Shown here one piece after another: positions 8,378 to 17,485 of a DNA stretch of 64,000 nucleotides. How positions within the stretch are numbered: position 1 is the stretch's first letter; each line of letters opens with the position of its first letter. Made by a program: the position numbers and the translations under genes. Source of the stretch: Methylobacterium sp. 17Sr1-1 (GTDB lineage: Bacteria > Pseudomonadota > Alphaproteobacteria > Rhizobiales > Beijerinckiaceae); contig NZ_CP029552.1 in the NCBI RefSeq assembly GCF_003173775.1, positions 761,001 to 825,000 on the forward strand. Direction: 5' to 3'. The notes beneath the pieces were generated by a model. It was not told the origin of the DNA. It was given only the letters and a program-made list of their open reading frames with translations, and ran no database searches.

Positions 8378-9217
8378 CTACCCCCGCGGCTTCGGCGCCG
8401 CCTTCCCTGCCTGACCGGCCGGCTGCGCACAGCCCGCCTGCTTACCCTTGGCGCTGTCGTCCTTGCCGCCGGGCACGAACATCGCCGAAACCCGCCCACC
8501 GGCGACCGGATCCATGTTCGCTCGGCCGGTATTCATGTCGTAGACGAGGCGCGAGCCGCGTGTGACGTTCTGGCACTGGCTCAGGACCACGTTGCCGGTC
8601 AGCACGACCCGGTTCGCCACCCGGTCGAACACCGCGTTGTCGCCGCTCGCCACCTGGTCCTTCGACACCACCGTGACCGGGCCGGCGCAGACCACCTGGC
8701 GGATCGCGCTGCCGTCGGTGGGATCGGACGCCTTCTCGGCCTTGGCCTCCGCCTTGGGCTCGGGCTTCACCTCGACCTTCGCCGCTTTCTCGACGGGCTT
8801 GGCCTCCGCCGGCTGGGCGATGGACGCCTTCGCGTCGGGCTTCACCTCGGGCGCCTTGGGCTCTGCGCCCTTGGGCTCTGCACCCTTGGCCTCGGCCCCC
8901 TTCGCCTTCGGGTCCTTCTCCTTGCGCTGGTAGTGCACGGTCATGCTGGAGCAGCGGATCGTGCTCTCGCCCTGCACCGCCACGACGTTGCCGGCGAAGA
9001 CCGCCTTGTTCTCGCGGTCGAACACGTCGAGCCGGTCGGCGTCGATCTTGATCGGCTCCTTGCCGCCGCCGCTGCCGAAGGCGCCGAAGCCGGAGCCGGC
9101 CTCCTTCTTCTTGGCGGCAGGCGCGGCCGGGGTCTCGGCCCGCGGGGCGGAGGGCAGGGCGAGGGCGCCGAGGGTGAGGCAGCCGAGCGCCGCGAGGGCC
9201 GGGAGACGGGGACGCAC
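8378..9217 (-). CDS. lptA: LPS transport periplasmic protein LptA with a low-complexity insert
   Basis: 279 residues with an N-terminal signal peptide (about 1-27). OstA-type beta-jellyroll sequence appears in two blocks: residues 53-97 (IKIDADRLDVFDRENKAVFAGNVV and following) and 170-240 (AVFDRVANRVVLTGNVVLSQ and following). Between them, about residues 99-168 are a Lys/Ala/Pro/Glu-rich tract of short repeats such as KGAEPKGAEPKAPE, not present in compact LptA proteins. LptA forms the periplasmic bridge that carries lipopolysaccharide from LptC to LptD. It starts 4 bp after the lptC stop, so the two are cotranscribed. LptB is not encoded downstream. Confidence 0.88.
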   Translation of the reverse strand: MRPRLPALAALGCLTLGALALPSAPRAETPAAPAAKKKEAGSGFGAFGSGGGKEPIKIDADRLDVFDRENKAVFAGNVVAVQGESTIRCSSMTVHYQRKEKDPKAKGAEAKGAEPKGAEPKAPEVKPDAKASIAQPAEAKPVEKAAKVEVKPEPKAEAKAEKASDPTDGSAIRQVVCAGPVTVVSKDQVASGDNAVFDRVANRVVLTGNVVLSQCQNVTRGSRLVYDMNTGRANMDPVAGGRVSAMFVPGGKDDSAKGKQAGCAQPAGQAGKAAPKPRG

Positions 9218-9221
9218 GGGC

Positions 9222-9968
9222 TCAATCGTCCTTGATCTGGGCCTCGGTGGTCCGCAGCGGCGGAGTCTCGTCCGAGGAATCCTGGGGGGCGTGGCTGGTA
9301 AAGACCGCCTTGACGTTGCCGACGAACGAGATGGTCTTGCCGCTCTCGGTCACCTCCAGCCCGTCGGCCTTGATCGAGCCGGTCGGCATCGTGACGGTGA
9401 CGGCCTCGCGCGACGACATCGCACCGGCCTTGAAGTCGACATGGGCCGAGGTCAGCCGGGCCTCCTGGCCCTTGTCGGTCCAGAGGCGGATGTGCTGGCT
9501 CAATTCCAGCGCCTCCTTCTGGGTGTCGAAGATGCCGGCGGTGGCCTCGATATGGGCCAGCCCCCCCGATTCGTCGGTGGTGAGGCGGCCGAGCATGTTC
9601 TGCAACTCGATCACGAAGGGCTTGCGCACGTCCTGGAGCGCGGCCTTGGCGGTGACCACGTAGGGGCGGTTGTCCTTCGAGCGGTAGCCCGAGAGGCGCG
9701 GGCTCTCCATCGTCACCTTCGAGCCCGAGACGCCGATCGAGCCGAGGCTGACCGAGACGCCGAGATCGGCGAAGGGATTGAGCCAGGTCCCGACCACGAT
9801 GGCGAGCCCCGCAGCAGCCGCCCCGAGGGGGATCGCGCGCCGCAGCCAGCGCACCTGGGCGCTGTGGCGGCGCGCCCGGGCATGGGCGCGCAGGCGCCGG
9901 GGATCGAGGCCCGCGGAGGGGAGCGCGTCGAGCGGGGAAGCTTGCAGCAAGGTCGTGGCCACCTGCAT
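9222..9968 (-). CDS. lptC: LPS export protein LptC
   Basis: 248 residues. A cytoplasmic N-terminus rich in Arg and His is followed by a single transmembrane anchor (about residues 46-65, IPLGAAAAGLAIVVGTWL) and a periplasmic jellyroll domain with typical LptC sequence (for example VTMESPRLSGYRSKDNRPY). LptC couples the LptB2FG inner-membrane ABC transporter to LptA. It is the first gene of the lptC-lptA pair; rnd lies 184 bp upstream on the same strand. Confidence 0.88.
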   Translation of the reverse strand: MQVATTLLQASPLDALPSAGLDPRRLRAHARARRHSAQVRWLRRAIPLGAAAAGLAIVVGTWLNPFADLGVSVSLGSIGVSGSKVTMESPRLSGYRSKDNRPYVVTAKAALQDVRKPFVIELQNMLGRLTTDESGGLAHIEATAGIFDTQKEALELSQHIRLWTDKGQEARLTSAHVDFKAGAMSSREAVTVTMPTGSIKADGLEVTESGKTISFVGNVKAVFTSHAPQDSSDETPPLRTTEAQIKDD

Positions 9969-10078
9969 CGTGCCGGGGTGCGGCGGGACGTCAGCGCCCC
10001 CTCGTGCTCCGGCCCGGTGTCGAAGTTATGGCCGGCAGGTTAACAGAACGGCGACGCTTCGTCCCGCCGTTCTCATAC

Positions 10079-10112
10079 GATTTCCGATCGATCGCTTCGC
10101 GATGCGGAAATC
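10079..10112. repeat. Imperfect intergenic hairpin between rnd and lptC
   Basis: GATTTCCG at the left and CGGAAATC at the right form the stem, with a further ATCGC/GCGAT pairing close to the TTC turn. It sits in the 184-bp gap upstream of lptC. It may be a read-through attenuator or a copy of a dispersed repeat; there is no T-run. Confidence 0.4.
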
Positions 10113-10152
10113 GGCTTCGCTCAAGCGCTGCGCGGGCTTGTGATACGACGCC

Positions 10153-10767
10153 TCAGCTATGCGCGAAGATGTCGGTCTCGTCCCATTCGAGCAGGTCGAG
10201 GCGGGCGCGGGTCGGCAGGAAGTCGAAGCAGGCCTGGGCGATCGCGGTGCGCTCCTCGCGGGCGAGCATCAGGTCGAGCCGCTCGCGCAGGGCATGGAGG
10301 TGGAGCACGTCGGAGGCGGCGTAGTCGATCTGCGCCTGGGTCAGGGTGTCGGCGCCCCAATCCGAGGATTGCTGCTGCTTCGACAGGTCGACGCCGATCA
10401 GCTCGCGCACCAGGTCCTTCAGGCCATGCCGGTCGGTGTAGGTGCGGGCGAGGCGCGAGGCGATCTTGGTGCAGTAGACCGGTCCCGGCATCACGCCGAG
10501 ACGATGGGAGAGCACCGCGAGGTCGAAGCGGGCGTAGTGGAAGATCTTGGTCACCGCCGGATCGGCCATCACCCGCTTGAGCACCACCGGCTCGGGACCG
10601 ACCCGCGGGATCTGCACCAGGTCGGCCTCGCCGTCGCCGCGGGAGATCTGCACCACGCAGAGCCGGTCGCGGTGGGGCTGGAGGCCGAGGGTCTCGGTGT
10701 CGACCGCGATGGACGGGCCCGGCACGTAATCGTCGGGCAGGTCGCCGCGGTGCAGGCGGTGGGGCAT
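10153..10767 (-). CDS. rnd: Ribonuclease D, short single-domain form
   Basis: 204 residues. This is a DEDDy 3-prime exonuclease: exonuclease motif I is VDTETLG (Asp23, Glu25), motif II contains FHYARFDLAVL, and motif III is YAASDV near the C-terminus. It lacks the HRDC domains of E. coli RNase D, as is usual for the alphaproteobacterial form found beside lptC. It would trim structured RNA 3-prime ends in the cytoplasm. Confidence 0.88.
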   Translation of the reverse strand: MPHRLHRGDLPDDYVPGPSIAVDTETLGLQPHRDRLCVVQISRGDGEADLVQIPRVGPEPVVLKRVMADPAVTKIFHYARFDLAVLSHRLGVMPGPVYCTKIASRLARTYTDRHGLKDLVRELIGVDLSKQQQSSDWGADTLTQAQIDYAASDVLHLHALRERLDLMLAREERTAIAQACFDFLPTRARLDLLEWDETDIFAHS

Positions 10768-10845
10768 GGATGAAGCGTCCGGGAAGCGTCGAAAATGGCT
10801 CCCCGGCGCCTATCACCCCTCCCGTGGGCCGGCAAGGATGCCCGA

Positions 10846-11229
10846 TCAGCTCTTCTGGCGGGCGATGACCTTGTCCTTGATGCCCTCGTAGACGTTCGAC
10901 GGGACGATCTTCTTCGACAGGAGCTCGTCCTTGCCGCGATACGGCCGTCCCTTGATGGTCGCCTCGGAGCGGGCCGCGCCGATGCCCGACAGGGTCTCCA
11001 GCTCGTCCTTGGAGGCGCTGTTGAGGTCGATGAGGGCCGGCTTGCCGGCGGGCGCGACCTTCGGGGCCTCGGGGGCTTTGGGGGCCGCCGGCGCCGTGGG
11101 AGCCGGGGCGGTCGGGGCCGGGCGGGTCGTGGGGGTGGTCGAGGGCGCAGGCGTCTGGGCCAGGGCGGGGCCGGCGCCGAGCAGGGCGGCGACGGCCAGC
11201 GCACGGGTCAGGCGGGGGAGACGAATCAT
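10846..11229 (-). CDS. Exported ComEA-like helix-hairpin-helix protein
   Basis: 127 residues. A signal peptide (about 1-25, ending ALAQ) and a Pro/Ala/Thr-rich linker (about 26-62) precede a C-terminal helix-hairpin-helix domain (LIDLNSASKDELETLSGIG and following, about 64-120). In competence ComEA proteins this domain binds DNA in the periplasm. No other competence genes are nearby, so a role in DNA uptake is only a possibility. Confidence 0.8.
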   Translation of the reverse strand: MIRLPRLTRALAVAALLGAGPALAQTPAPSTTPTTRPAPTAPAPTAPAAPKAPEAPKVAPAGKPALIDLNSASKDELETLSGIGAARSEATIKGRPYRGKDELLSKKIVPSNVYEGIKDKVIARQKS

Positions 11230-11480
11230 CGGGACGCTCCGATCGTGCCGCGCTCGGGGCCGGGCTTCGGCGTCCCGAGCGGCAAGGGCATCATGCCGCC
11301 TTCGCCGTTGAACGGCGCCTTAATGGATCCGTGCCGCGAGCGACGGCTTTTTGGAGCGAGTCCCCTAGCCAGGGCGGCGCGTCTCCTCTATAGACCCCGC
11401 TCCGAACAGGTTCGCGACGCGCGCGGCGGCTCCGCCCGGGGCGGCCTCGCGCCTGTTTTGTTGCACGGGAAGTAGTTTCA

Positions 11481-11666
11481 ATGGCCGTTCCGAAGCGAAA
11501 GACCTCTCCGTCGCGGCGCGGCATGCGCCGTTCCGCCGACGCCCTCAAGGCCCCGACCTACGTCGAGGACAAGGATTCCGGCGAGCTGCGCCGCCCGCAC
11601 CACATCGACCTGAAGACCGGCATGTACCGTGGTCGCCAGGTGCTGAAGGTCAAGTCCGACGCGTGA
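11481..11666 (+). CDS. rpmF: 50S ribosomal protein L32
   Basis: 61 residues beginning [18 protein letters not shown], the conserved N-terminus of L32, with the Rhizobiales-type C-terminus ([21 protein letters not shown]). It is a structural protein of the large ribosomal subunit. The 250-bp upstream gap holds a TATAGA-like element near 11390. A terminator follows at 11714. Confidence 0.97.
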
Positions 11667-11713
11667 TCCGGCGTGGCGGCGCTGAACGCGCCGCCGATGA
11701 CCGGCACGGGATG

Positions 11714-11746
11714 ACGGCGCCCCTCGCGGGCGCCGTTCTCGTTTGT
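11714..11746 (+). terminator. Intrinsic terminator of rpmF
   Basis: ACGGCGCCC (11714-11722) and GGGCGCCGT (11728-11736) form a perfect 9-bp stem with a 5-nt loop followed by TCTCGTTTGT. It lies 48 bp after the rpmF stop and just before the 3-prime end of the convergent MFS gene. Confidence 0.75.
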
Positions 11747-11754
11747 GGGCTCCC

Positions 11755-12972
11755 TCAGGCCGGGGCGCGGCCGGCCCGCCACAGCCAGAGGGCGGTGAGC
11801 ACCAGGAGCAGCGTCGCGAGCGCGCCGGTGAGGTCCAGGGCGTCGAGGCCGGCCCAGTGCCCGGGCCCGAGGGCGCGGACCAGGAGCGGGCCGAGGATCT
11901 GCCCGGCCGCGAAGGCGGCGGTCATCCGGGCGAGCAGCGGCGTCGGCGCGTCGGGCCGCGCCTCGCGGGCGAGTTGCAGCCCCGCCATGGTGGCGATCAT
12001 GAAGGTGCCGCCGACCAGCAGCGCCGAGGCCGCGACCGCCCAGAGGGCGTGGACGGCGAGCGGCAGCACGGTGCCGAGGGCCATGATCCCCTGCGCCCCC
12101 GCCCAGAGCCGCCGGCGCGGCACCCCCGCGAGGGCCCGGGCCGCGACCGCGACCGAGGTCACCGCGGCGAGGCCGAAGAGCGGCCAGGCCAGGCCGAAGA
12201 CCAGCGGGTCGGGGGTCAGCTCCCGCGCCATCGCGGGCAGGAACGTCGCCGGCACGATATAGCCGAAACCGAAGGTGCCGTAGCACAGGATGAGGCCGCC
12301 CTGGCCGGCGCCCCGGACGGTGGCCGCGGCCTCGCGCTCCGCCGCGCCGGACGGCTCGGCGCCCTGCCTGCGCGACAGGAGCCCGACGGCGAGGGCGCCT
12401 GCCGTCGCCACCGCCCCGAGTTCGAGCCACAGATGGACGGCCGGCTGGCGCCCGCCGAGCCAGGCGAGGAGACCGGCGAGCGCGATGCCGAGGCCGACGC
12501 CGGTATAGATCCAGGCCCCGAGACGCGGCGCCTGGCGGCGGGCGAGTTCGGCGAGGCACCAGCCGCTGGCGCAGACCAGCGCCCAGGCGCTGAACACTCC
12601 GGCCGCCGCCCGCAAGGCGGCGCCGAGGACGACCGGCGCGGGGCTGCCGGCCCCCGCCATGGCGAACGTCGTCAGCGCCACTCCGGCGAGGCTCAGGCGC
12701 AGGCCCCGGCCCGGATCGCCCGCGAACCACGCCGCCGTCAGCGCTCCGACGAGGTAGCCGGCATAGTTGGCCGCCGCCCATTCGGCACCGACCGTGCTGG
12801 TCACGGCGCCGTCGCGCAGCATCAGCGGCAGGAGCGGCGTGAAGGCGAAGCGGCCGATGCCCATGGCGACCGCGAGGGCGAGGATGCCGCCGGCGACGAC
12901 CGGGCCGTCGGTCGAGGGCGCGAGTGGGCCGGCCTTCTGGAGGCGGGCGAGGGGAACGTCCGTGGTGCTCAT
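11755..12972 (-). CDS. YbfB/YjiJ-type major facilitator superfamily transporter
   Basis: 405 residues with about 12 hydrophobic helices. The segment ALAVAMGIGRFAFTPLLPLM near the N-terminus is the hallmark of the YbfB/YjiJ (DUF1228) MFS group. It is divergently transcribed from a LysR regulator with only 65 bp between the two starts, the standard arrangement for a transporter controlled by its neighbour. Substrate unknown; a role in efflux is inference. Confidence 0.82.
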   Translation of the reverse strand: MSTTDVPLARLQKAGPLAPSTDGPVVAGGILALAVAMGIGRFAFTPLLPLMLRDGAVTSTVGAEWAAANYAGYLVGALTAAWFAGDPGRGLRLSLAGVALTTFAMAGAGSPAPVVLGAALRAAAGVFSAWALVCASGWCLAELARRQAPRLGAWIYTGVGLGIALAGLLAWLGGRQPAVHLWLELGAVATAGALAVGLLSRRQGAEPSGAAEREAAATVRGAGQGGLILCYGTFGFGYIVPATFLPAMARELTPDPLVFGLAWPLFGLAAVTSVAVAARALAGVPRRRLWAGAQGIMALGTVLPLAVHALWAVAASALLVGGTFMIATMAGLQLAREARPDAPTPLLARMTAAFAAGQILGPLLVRALGPGHWAGLDALDLTGALATLLLVLTALWLWRAGRAPA

Positions 12973-13037
12973 GCGGGCGATCAGACACCCGCCGCATCGT
13001 CTTGAAAAATGAATTATCGTGACGCATCATTCTCCTC
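12973..13037. promoter_or_regulatory. Shared promoter region of the MFS/LysR divergent pair
   Basis: This 65-bp gap is AT-rich for the window. It includes an ATGA...TCAT dyad around 13001-13029 that could serve as a LysR box between the divergent genes. No experimentally known operator is recognised. Confidence 0.4.
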
Positions 13038-13910
13038 ATGAGAATGATGGACCTCGACGACCTGCACATCTTCCGCGCCGTGGTGCGGGAGGGCGGGGTG
13101 ACGCGGGCGGCGAGCCTGCTGAACCGGGTGCCGTCCAACGTCACCACCCGGATCAAGCAGTTCGAGGAACGGCTCGGCGTCGCGCTGTTCCGGCGCGAGG
13201 GCCGCACGCTGATCCTCACCGAGGCCGGACGCACCCTGCTCGGCCACGCCGAGAAGCTCCTGCAGCTGGCGGACCTGGCCGAGCGGGAGTTGCGCGGCGG
13301 CGGCGTGCGCGGGGTCTTGCGGCTCGGCTCGCTCGAGAGCGCCGCCGGCGCCCGGCTGCCGCCGATCCTCTCGGCGTTCCACGCCCGCCATCCCGACGTG
13401 ACGATCGAGCTGCAGACCGGCACGACCCGGGCGATGCTGCGCCAGCTGGAGCGCCACGAGGTCGAGGCGGCCTTCGTCTCCGAGCCGTTCGAGCGCGGCA
13501 CCCTGTCCACGATGCCGGCCTTCGACGAGGAGCTGGTGCTGATCACGGCGAAGAGCGCGGGAGAGGACATGGTGGCCCGGACCGTGGTGGCCTTCCCGCA
13601 CGGCTGCTCCTACCGCCAGCGCCTGTTCGAGTGGCTCGCCGCGGCGGGCCGGTCGCCGGAGCGGATCCTGGAGATGAGCTCCTACCACGCCATCGTCGCC
13701 TGCGTGGCCGCCGGCACCGGGGCGGCGATCGTGCCGGCGGAGGTGCTGGACCACGCGGTGCTGGGCCACGCGGTGGCGCGCCACGCGCTGCCGGCCTCGT
13801 TGCGGGTCAACCGCACGCACCTGGTCTGGGCGGGCGAGGCGAGCCCGGCCCTGCGCTCGCTGATGGCGCTGGTGCCGCGGGTGGGGGAGCGGGAGGCGGC
13901 GGTGGCGTAG
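13038..13910 (+). CDS. LysR-family transcriptional regulator
   Basis: 290 residues. The N-terminal winged helix-turn-helix (about 7-66, with FRAVVREGGVTRAASLLNRVPSNVTTRIKQFEERLG) is followed by a periplasmic-binding-protein-like effector domain (about 93-285). Two further ATGs lie at 13044 and 13047, so the start may be two or three codons later. It probably regulates the divergent MFS gene in response to a small molecule, judging from the arrangement. Confidence 0.88.
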   Translation: MRMMDLDDLHIFRAVVREGGVTRAASLLNRVPSNVTTRIKQFEERLGVALFRREGRTLILTEAGRTLLGHAEKLLQLADLAERELRGGGVRGVLRLGSLESAAGARLPPILSAFHARHPDVTIELQTGTTRAMLRQLERHEVEAAFVSEPFERGTLSTMPAFDEELVLITAKSAGEDMVARTVVAFPHGCSYRQRLFEWLAAAGRSPERILEMSSYHAIVACVAAGTGAAIVPAEVLDHAVLGHAVARHALPASLRVNRTHLVWAGEASPALRSLMALVPRVGEREAAVA

Positions 13911-13944
13911 GAGCGACCGGAGCGGTCCCCTCATCCGGATGGCG

Positions 13945-14163
13945 TCAGTCGAGGCTCCCGACGGCGGCGTACCGCGCCGAGGCCACCCGGGAGCGGTCGC
14001 GCCGCGACGGCCGCAAGCATCCGCCCGGCCCATCGATCAGCTGGACCAGGAAGGTCGCGAGCGGCCGGGCCGGTACGGCCCGGGGTGTCTCGGATCCCCC
14101 GATCGGGACGAGGGCGCGGCCGGGGGCGTCCGGATCCGGGACGGGCGTATCGGGCTGGGACAT
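13945..14163 (-). CDS. Small conserved-type hypothetical protein downstream of phaR
   Basis: 72 residues on the phaR strand, with an AGGG motif about nine bases before the ATG. The protein is basic toward its C-terminus, with the pattern RPLATFLVQLID...RPSRRDR...ASARYAA, which resembles short uncharacterised Rhizobiales proteins I have seen, but I cannot name a family. It has no transmembrane segment or signal peptide. The gap to phaR is about 80 bp, so it could be cotranscribed. Confidence 0.4.
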   Translation of the reverse strand: MSQPDTPVPDPDAPGRALVPIGGSETPRAVPARPLATFLVQLIDGPGGCLRPSRRDRSRVASARYAAVGSLD

Positions 14164-14242
14164 GGTGGCGGCCCTGACGAGGTGACGACGGACAACGCCG
14201 CAAGCCGCCTGCCGTGTTCCCTCCCGCGCCTTCGTCGTCCCG

Positions 14243-14851
14243 CTACTTCTTCGCCAGGGCTTCGAGCCGGGTCTGCATCTCGGCCATCTGGCGCTTGAGG
14301 TCGTCGAGCTCGCCCTTGGGCGCGGCCGGGGCGGGGACCGGCGGCTCGGCCGGCTTGTCCCCGGCGCCGGCGCCGGGCTGCCCGCCGGCGCCGAACGGCG
14401 TGAACATCCGCATGGCCTCGCTGAAGAAGCTCATGTTGGCGCGCACCTGCTCCTCCATGGCGTGCTGGAAGGCGGTGGGGCCGAAGGTCTGGGACATCTT
14501 CTCGCGCAGGCCGTCCTGCTCGCGGGCGAGATGGTCCATCGAGTATTCGAGGAAGCTCGGCACCATCGCCCGCATGCTGTCGCCGTAGAAGCGGATCAGC
14601 TGGCGCAGGAAGGCCACCGGCAGCAGGTTCTCGGCGCCGGCCTTGTTCTCCTGCTCGAAGATGATCTGGGTCAGCACCGAGCGGGTGATGTCCTCACCCG
14701 ACTTCGCGTCGTAGACCACGAAATCCTCGCCGGCCTGCACCATCGCGGCGAGGTCCTCCAGCGTGACGTAGGTCGAGGTGCCCGTATGATAGAGACGCCG
14801 GTTGGCGTACTTCTTGATGACGGTAGGTGTCGACTTGCCGCTCTCCGCCAT
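14243..14851 (-). CDS. phaR: Polyhydroxyalkanoate synthesis repressor PhaR
   Basis: 202 residues from the ATG at 14851, chosen because GAGGGAGG lies about 10 bases upstream and the family N-terminus (TVIKKYANRRLYHTGTSTYVTL) begins right after it. The PHB/PHA accumulation regulator DNA-binding domain covers about residues 10-70 and the second domain about 75-130. The C-terminus is an Ala/Pro linker and a short coiled coil (DDLKRQMAEMQTRLEALAKK). PhaR senses PHB granules and represses phasin and related genes. It is divergent from phaA-phaB. Confidence 0.93.
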   Translation of the reverse strand: MAESGKSTPTVIKKYANRRLYHTGTSTYVTLEDLAAMVQAGEDFVVYDAKSGEDITRSVLTQIIFEQENKAGAENLLPVAFLRQLIRFYGDSMRAMVPSFLEYSMDHLAREQDGLREKMSQTFGPTAFQHAMEEQVRANMSFFSEAMRMFTPFGAGGQPGAGAGDKPAEPPVPAPAAPKGELDDLKRQMAEMQTRLEALAKK

Positions 14852-15166
14852 CGGTGCGTGGCCTCCCTCTTTGCCAGGCTCTTGGCCGACCCCTTGGCGA
14901 ACCCGGCGGGAACTGGACGGGGCCGGGCGAGCCGAATTTTCACCGGTTCTCATGATTGGACCTTAAGGCCTTCGTGCGCTGGCGAAAATAGCAATCTGCG
15001 CGCCGTCCACGCAAACTGGCCGCGCTGCCAGGGCGAGAACCGGCCGTGCACGCCTTGACTTCGCGCAGGGCAACGCTTTCATCCACCCCAAAGCACGCGG
15101 GACAAGAGCCGCCGGAAGCGGGCCGCCGGCATCCCGTGACGCTGGGAGAGGGTCAAGGAGAGGCGC
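14852..15166. promoter_or_regulatory. phaR-phaA divergent intergenic region
   Basis: 315 bp without a gene. A TTGACT hexamer at 15055-15060 is a candidate -35 for phaA, with a weak -10. AAGGAG at 15155-15160 is the phaA ribosome site, six bases before its ATG. On the phaR side, an imperfect CTTAAGG-centred palindrome lies near 14957-14969. I found no clear CTGC-N-GCAG site, the PhaR box described in Rhodobacter. Confidence 0.45.
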
Positions 15167-16348
<1,182 letters not shown>

Positions 16349-16378
16349 GAGCTCTCTGAAATATTACACTGAGATCAG

Positions 16379-16402
16379 GAGCGGCCGGGAGCCCGGCCGC
16401 TC
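16379..16402 (+). terminator. Strong hairpin between phaA and phaB
   Basis: GAGCGGCCGGG (16379-16389) and CCCGGCCGCTC (16392-16402) are exact complements separated by two bases. It lies 30 bp after phaA with no T-run following, so it may act as an attenuator or mRNA stabiliser that sets the phaA:phaB ratio rather than as a full terminator. Confidence 0.55.
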
Positions 16403-16528
16403 CACTACAGTTAGTACTTAAAGAAGCGGGACAGCACCCGCCTTCGTTGTGGAACGGCGGCCTTCCGTAAAGTACCACGGGGGCGCGCCGAGGGACGGAT
16501 CGCTCGAACGCTCACAAGGAGAGGGCAC

Positions 16529-17257
16529 ATGGCAGAACGCGTCGCACTGGTCACCGGGGGCACGCGCGGCATCGGCGCTGCGATCTCGAAAGGTCTGAAG
16601 GAGGCCGGGTACAAGGTCGCGGCCAATTACGGCGGCAACGACGAGGCCGCGCAGGCCTTCAAGAGCGAGACCGGGATCCCGGTCTTCAAGTTCGACGTCG
16701 GCGACGCCGCGGCCTGCGAGGCCGGGATCCGCGCTGCGGAAGGAGAGCTCGGCCCGATCGACATCCTGGTCAACAATGCCGGCATCACCCGGGACGGCAT
16801 GTTCCACAAGATGACCTTCGAGCAGTGGCAGGCGGTCATCCGCACCAACCTCGACTCGATGTTCACCTGCACCCGTCCGCTGATCGACGGCATGCGCTCG
16901 CGCGGGTTCGGCCGCATCATCCTGATCTCGTCCATCAACGGCCAGAAGGGCCAGATGGGCCAGACCAACTACTCCGCCGCCAAGGCCGGCGTGATCGGCT
17001 TCGCCAAGGCGCTGGCGCAGGAGAACGCCAACAAGGGCATCACCGTCAACGTGATCGCGCCCGGCTACATCGGCACCGAGATGGTGAAGGCGATCCCTGA
17101 GGAGGTGCTGAAGGCCAAGATCCTCCCGCACATCCCGGTCGGCCGTCTCGGCGAGGCCGAGGAGATCGCCCGCGCGGTCGAGTTCCTGGCCGGCGAGCAG
17201 GCGGGCTTCATCACCGGCTCGACCCTGACCATCAACGGCGGCCAGTACTTCGCGTGA
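16529..17257 (+). CDS. phaB: Acetoacetyl-CoA reductase
   Basis: 242 residues, a classical short-chain dehydrogenase with cofactor motif TGGTRGIG (residues 9-16) and catalytic Ser135, Tyr148 and Lys152 (YSAAK). It reduces acetoacetyl-CoA to (R)-3-hydroxybutyryl-CoA with NADPH, the monomer for polyhydroxybutyrate. An AAGGAGAGGG ribosome site precedes the ATG. It is 180 bp downstream of phaA. Confidence 0.95.
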   Translation: MAERVALVTGGTRGIGAAISKGLKEAGYKVAANYGGNDEAAQAFKSETGIPVFKFDVGDAAACEAGIRAAEGELGPIDILVNNAGITRDGMFHKMTFEQWQAVIRTNLDSMFTCTRPLIDGMRSRGFGRIILISSINGQKGQMGQTNYSAAKAGVIGFAKALAQENANKGITVNVIAPGYIGTEMVKAIPEEVLKAKILPHIPVGRLGEAEEIARAVEFLAGEQAGFITGSTLTINGGQYFA

Positions 17258-17292
17258 TGTAAAGAGGGGGCGCCCCGCTTCCGATGCTCCGC

Positions 17293-17328
17293 GTCATCCC
17301 GGGTTCCGCCGCGCGGCACCGGGATGAC
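17293..17328. repeat. Dispersed hairpin repeat, copy 1 (gtcatcccgg family)
   Basis: GTCATCCCGG (17293-17302) and CCGGGATGAC (17319-17328) frame a GC-rich core. A related copy in opposite orientation lies at 39208-39247. Placed 36 bp after phaB, it could also terminate transcription. Confidence 0.55.
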
Positions 17329-17360
17329 ATCGAGGGTGTCGGCGCCGTGGAGGGAGCCAG

Positions 17361-17467
17361 CTAGAGCATTTTCCGACGAAGTGGATACCGGTTGGTCGCA
17401 GAAAATGCGGCAAAACCAAAGACCTAGAGAAGCTTCGCGATTGCGGAGCGATCGTGAAGCGCTCTAG
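17361..17467. repeat. Two-hairpin intergenic repeat, copy A
   Basis: A 107-bp element bounded by CTAGAGC and GCTCTAG. The first half forms a decayed hairpin (cattttccgacgaa against ttggtcgcagaaaatg). The second half is a stem from AGAG at about 17426 to the end. Copy B at 50375-50480 matches it at about 64 of the first 69 positions, while the second hairpin differs in sequence but keeps pairing. It lies between the convergent phaB and the binding-protein gene. Confidence 0.7.
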
Positions 17468-17485
17468 CCCCTCCGGTCCGAAGCC

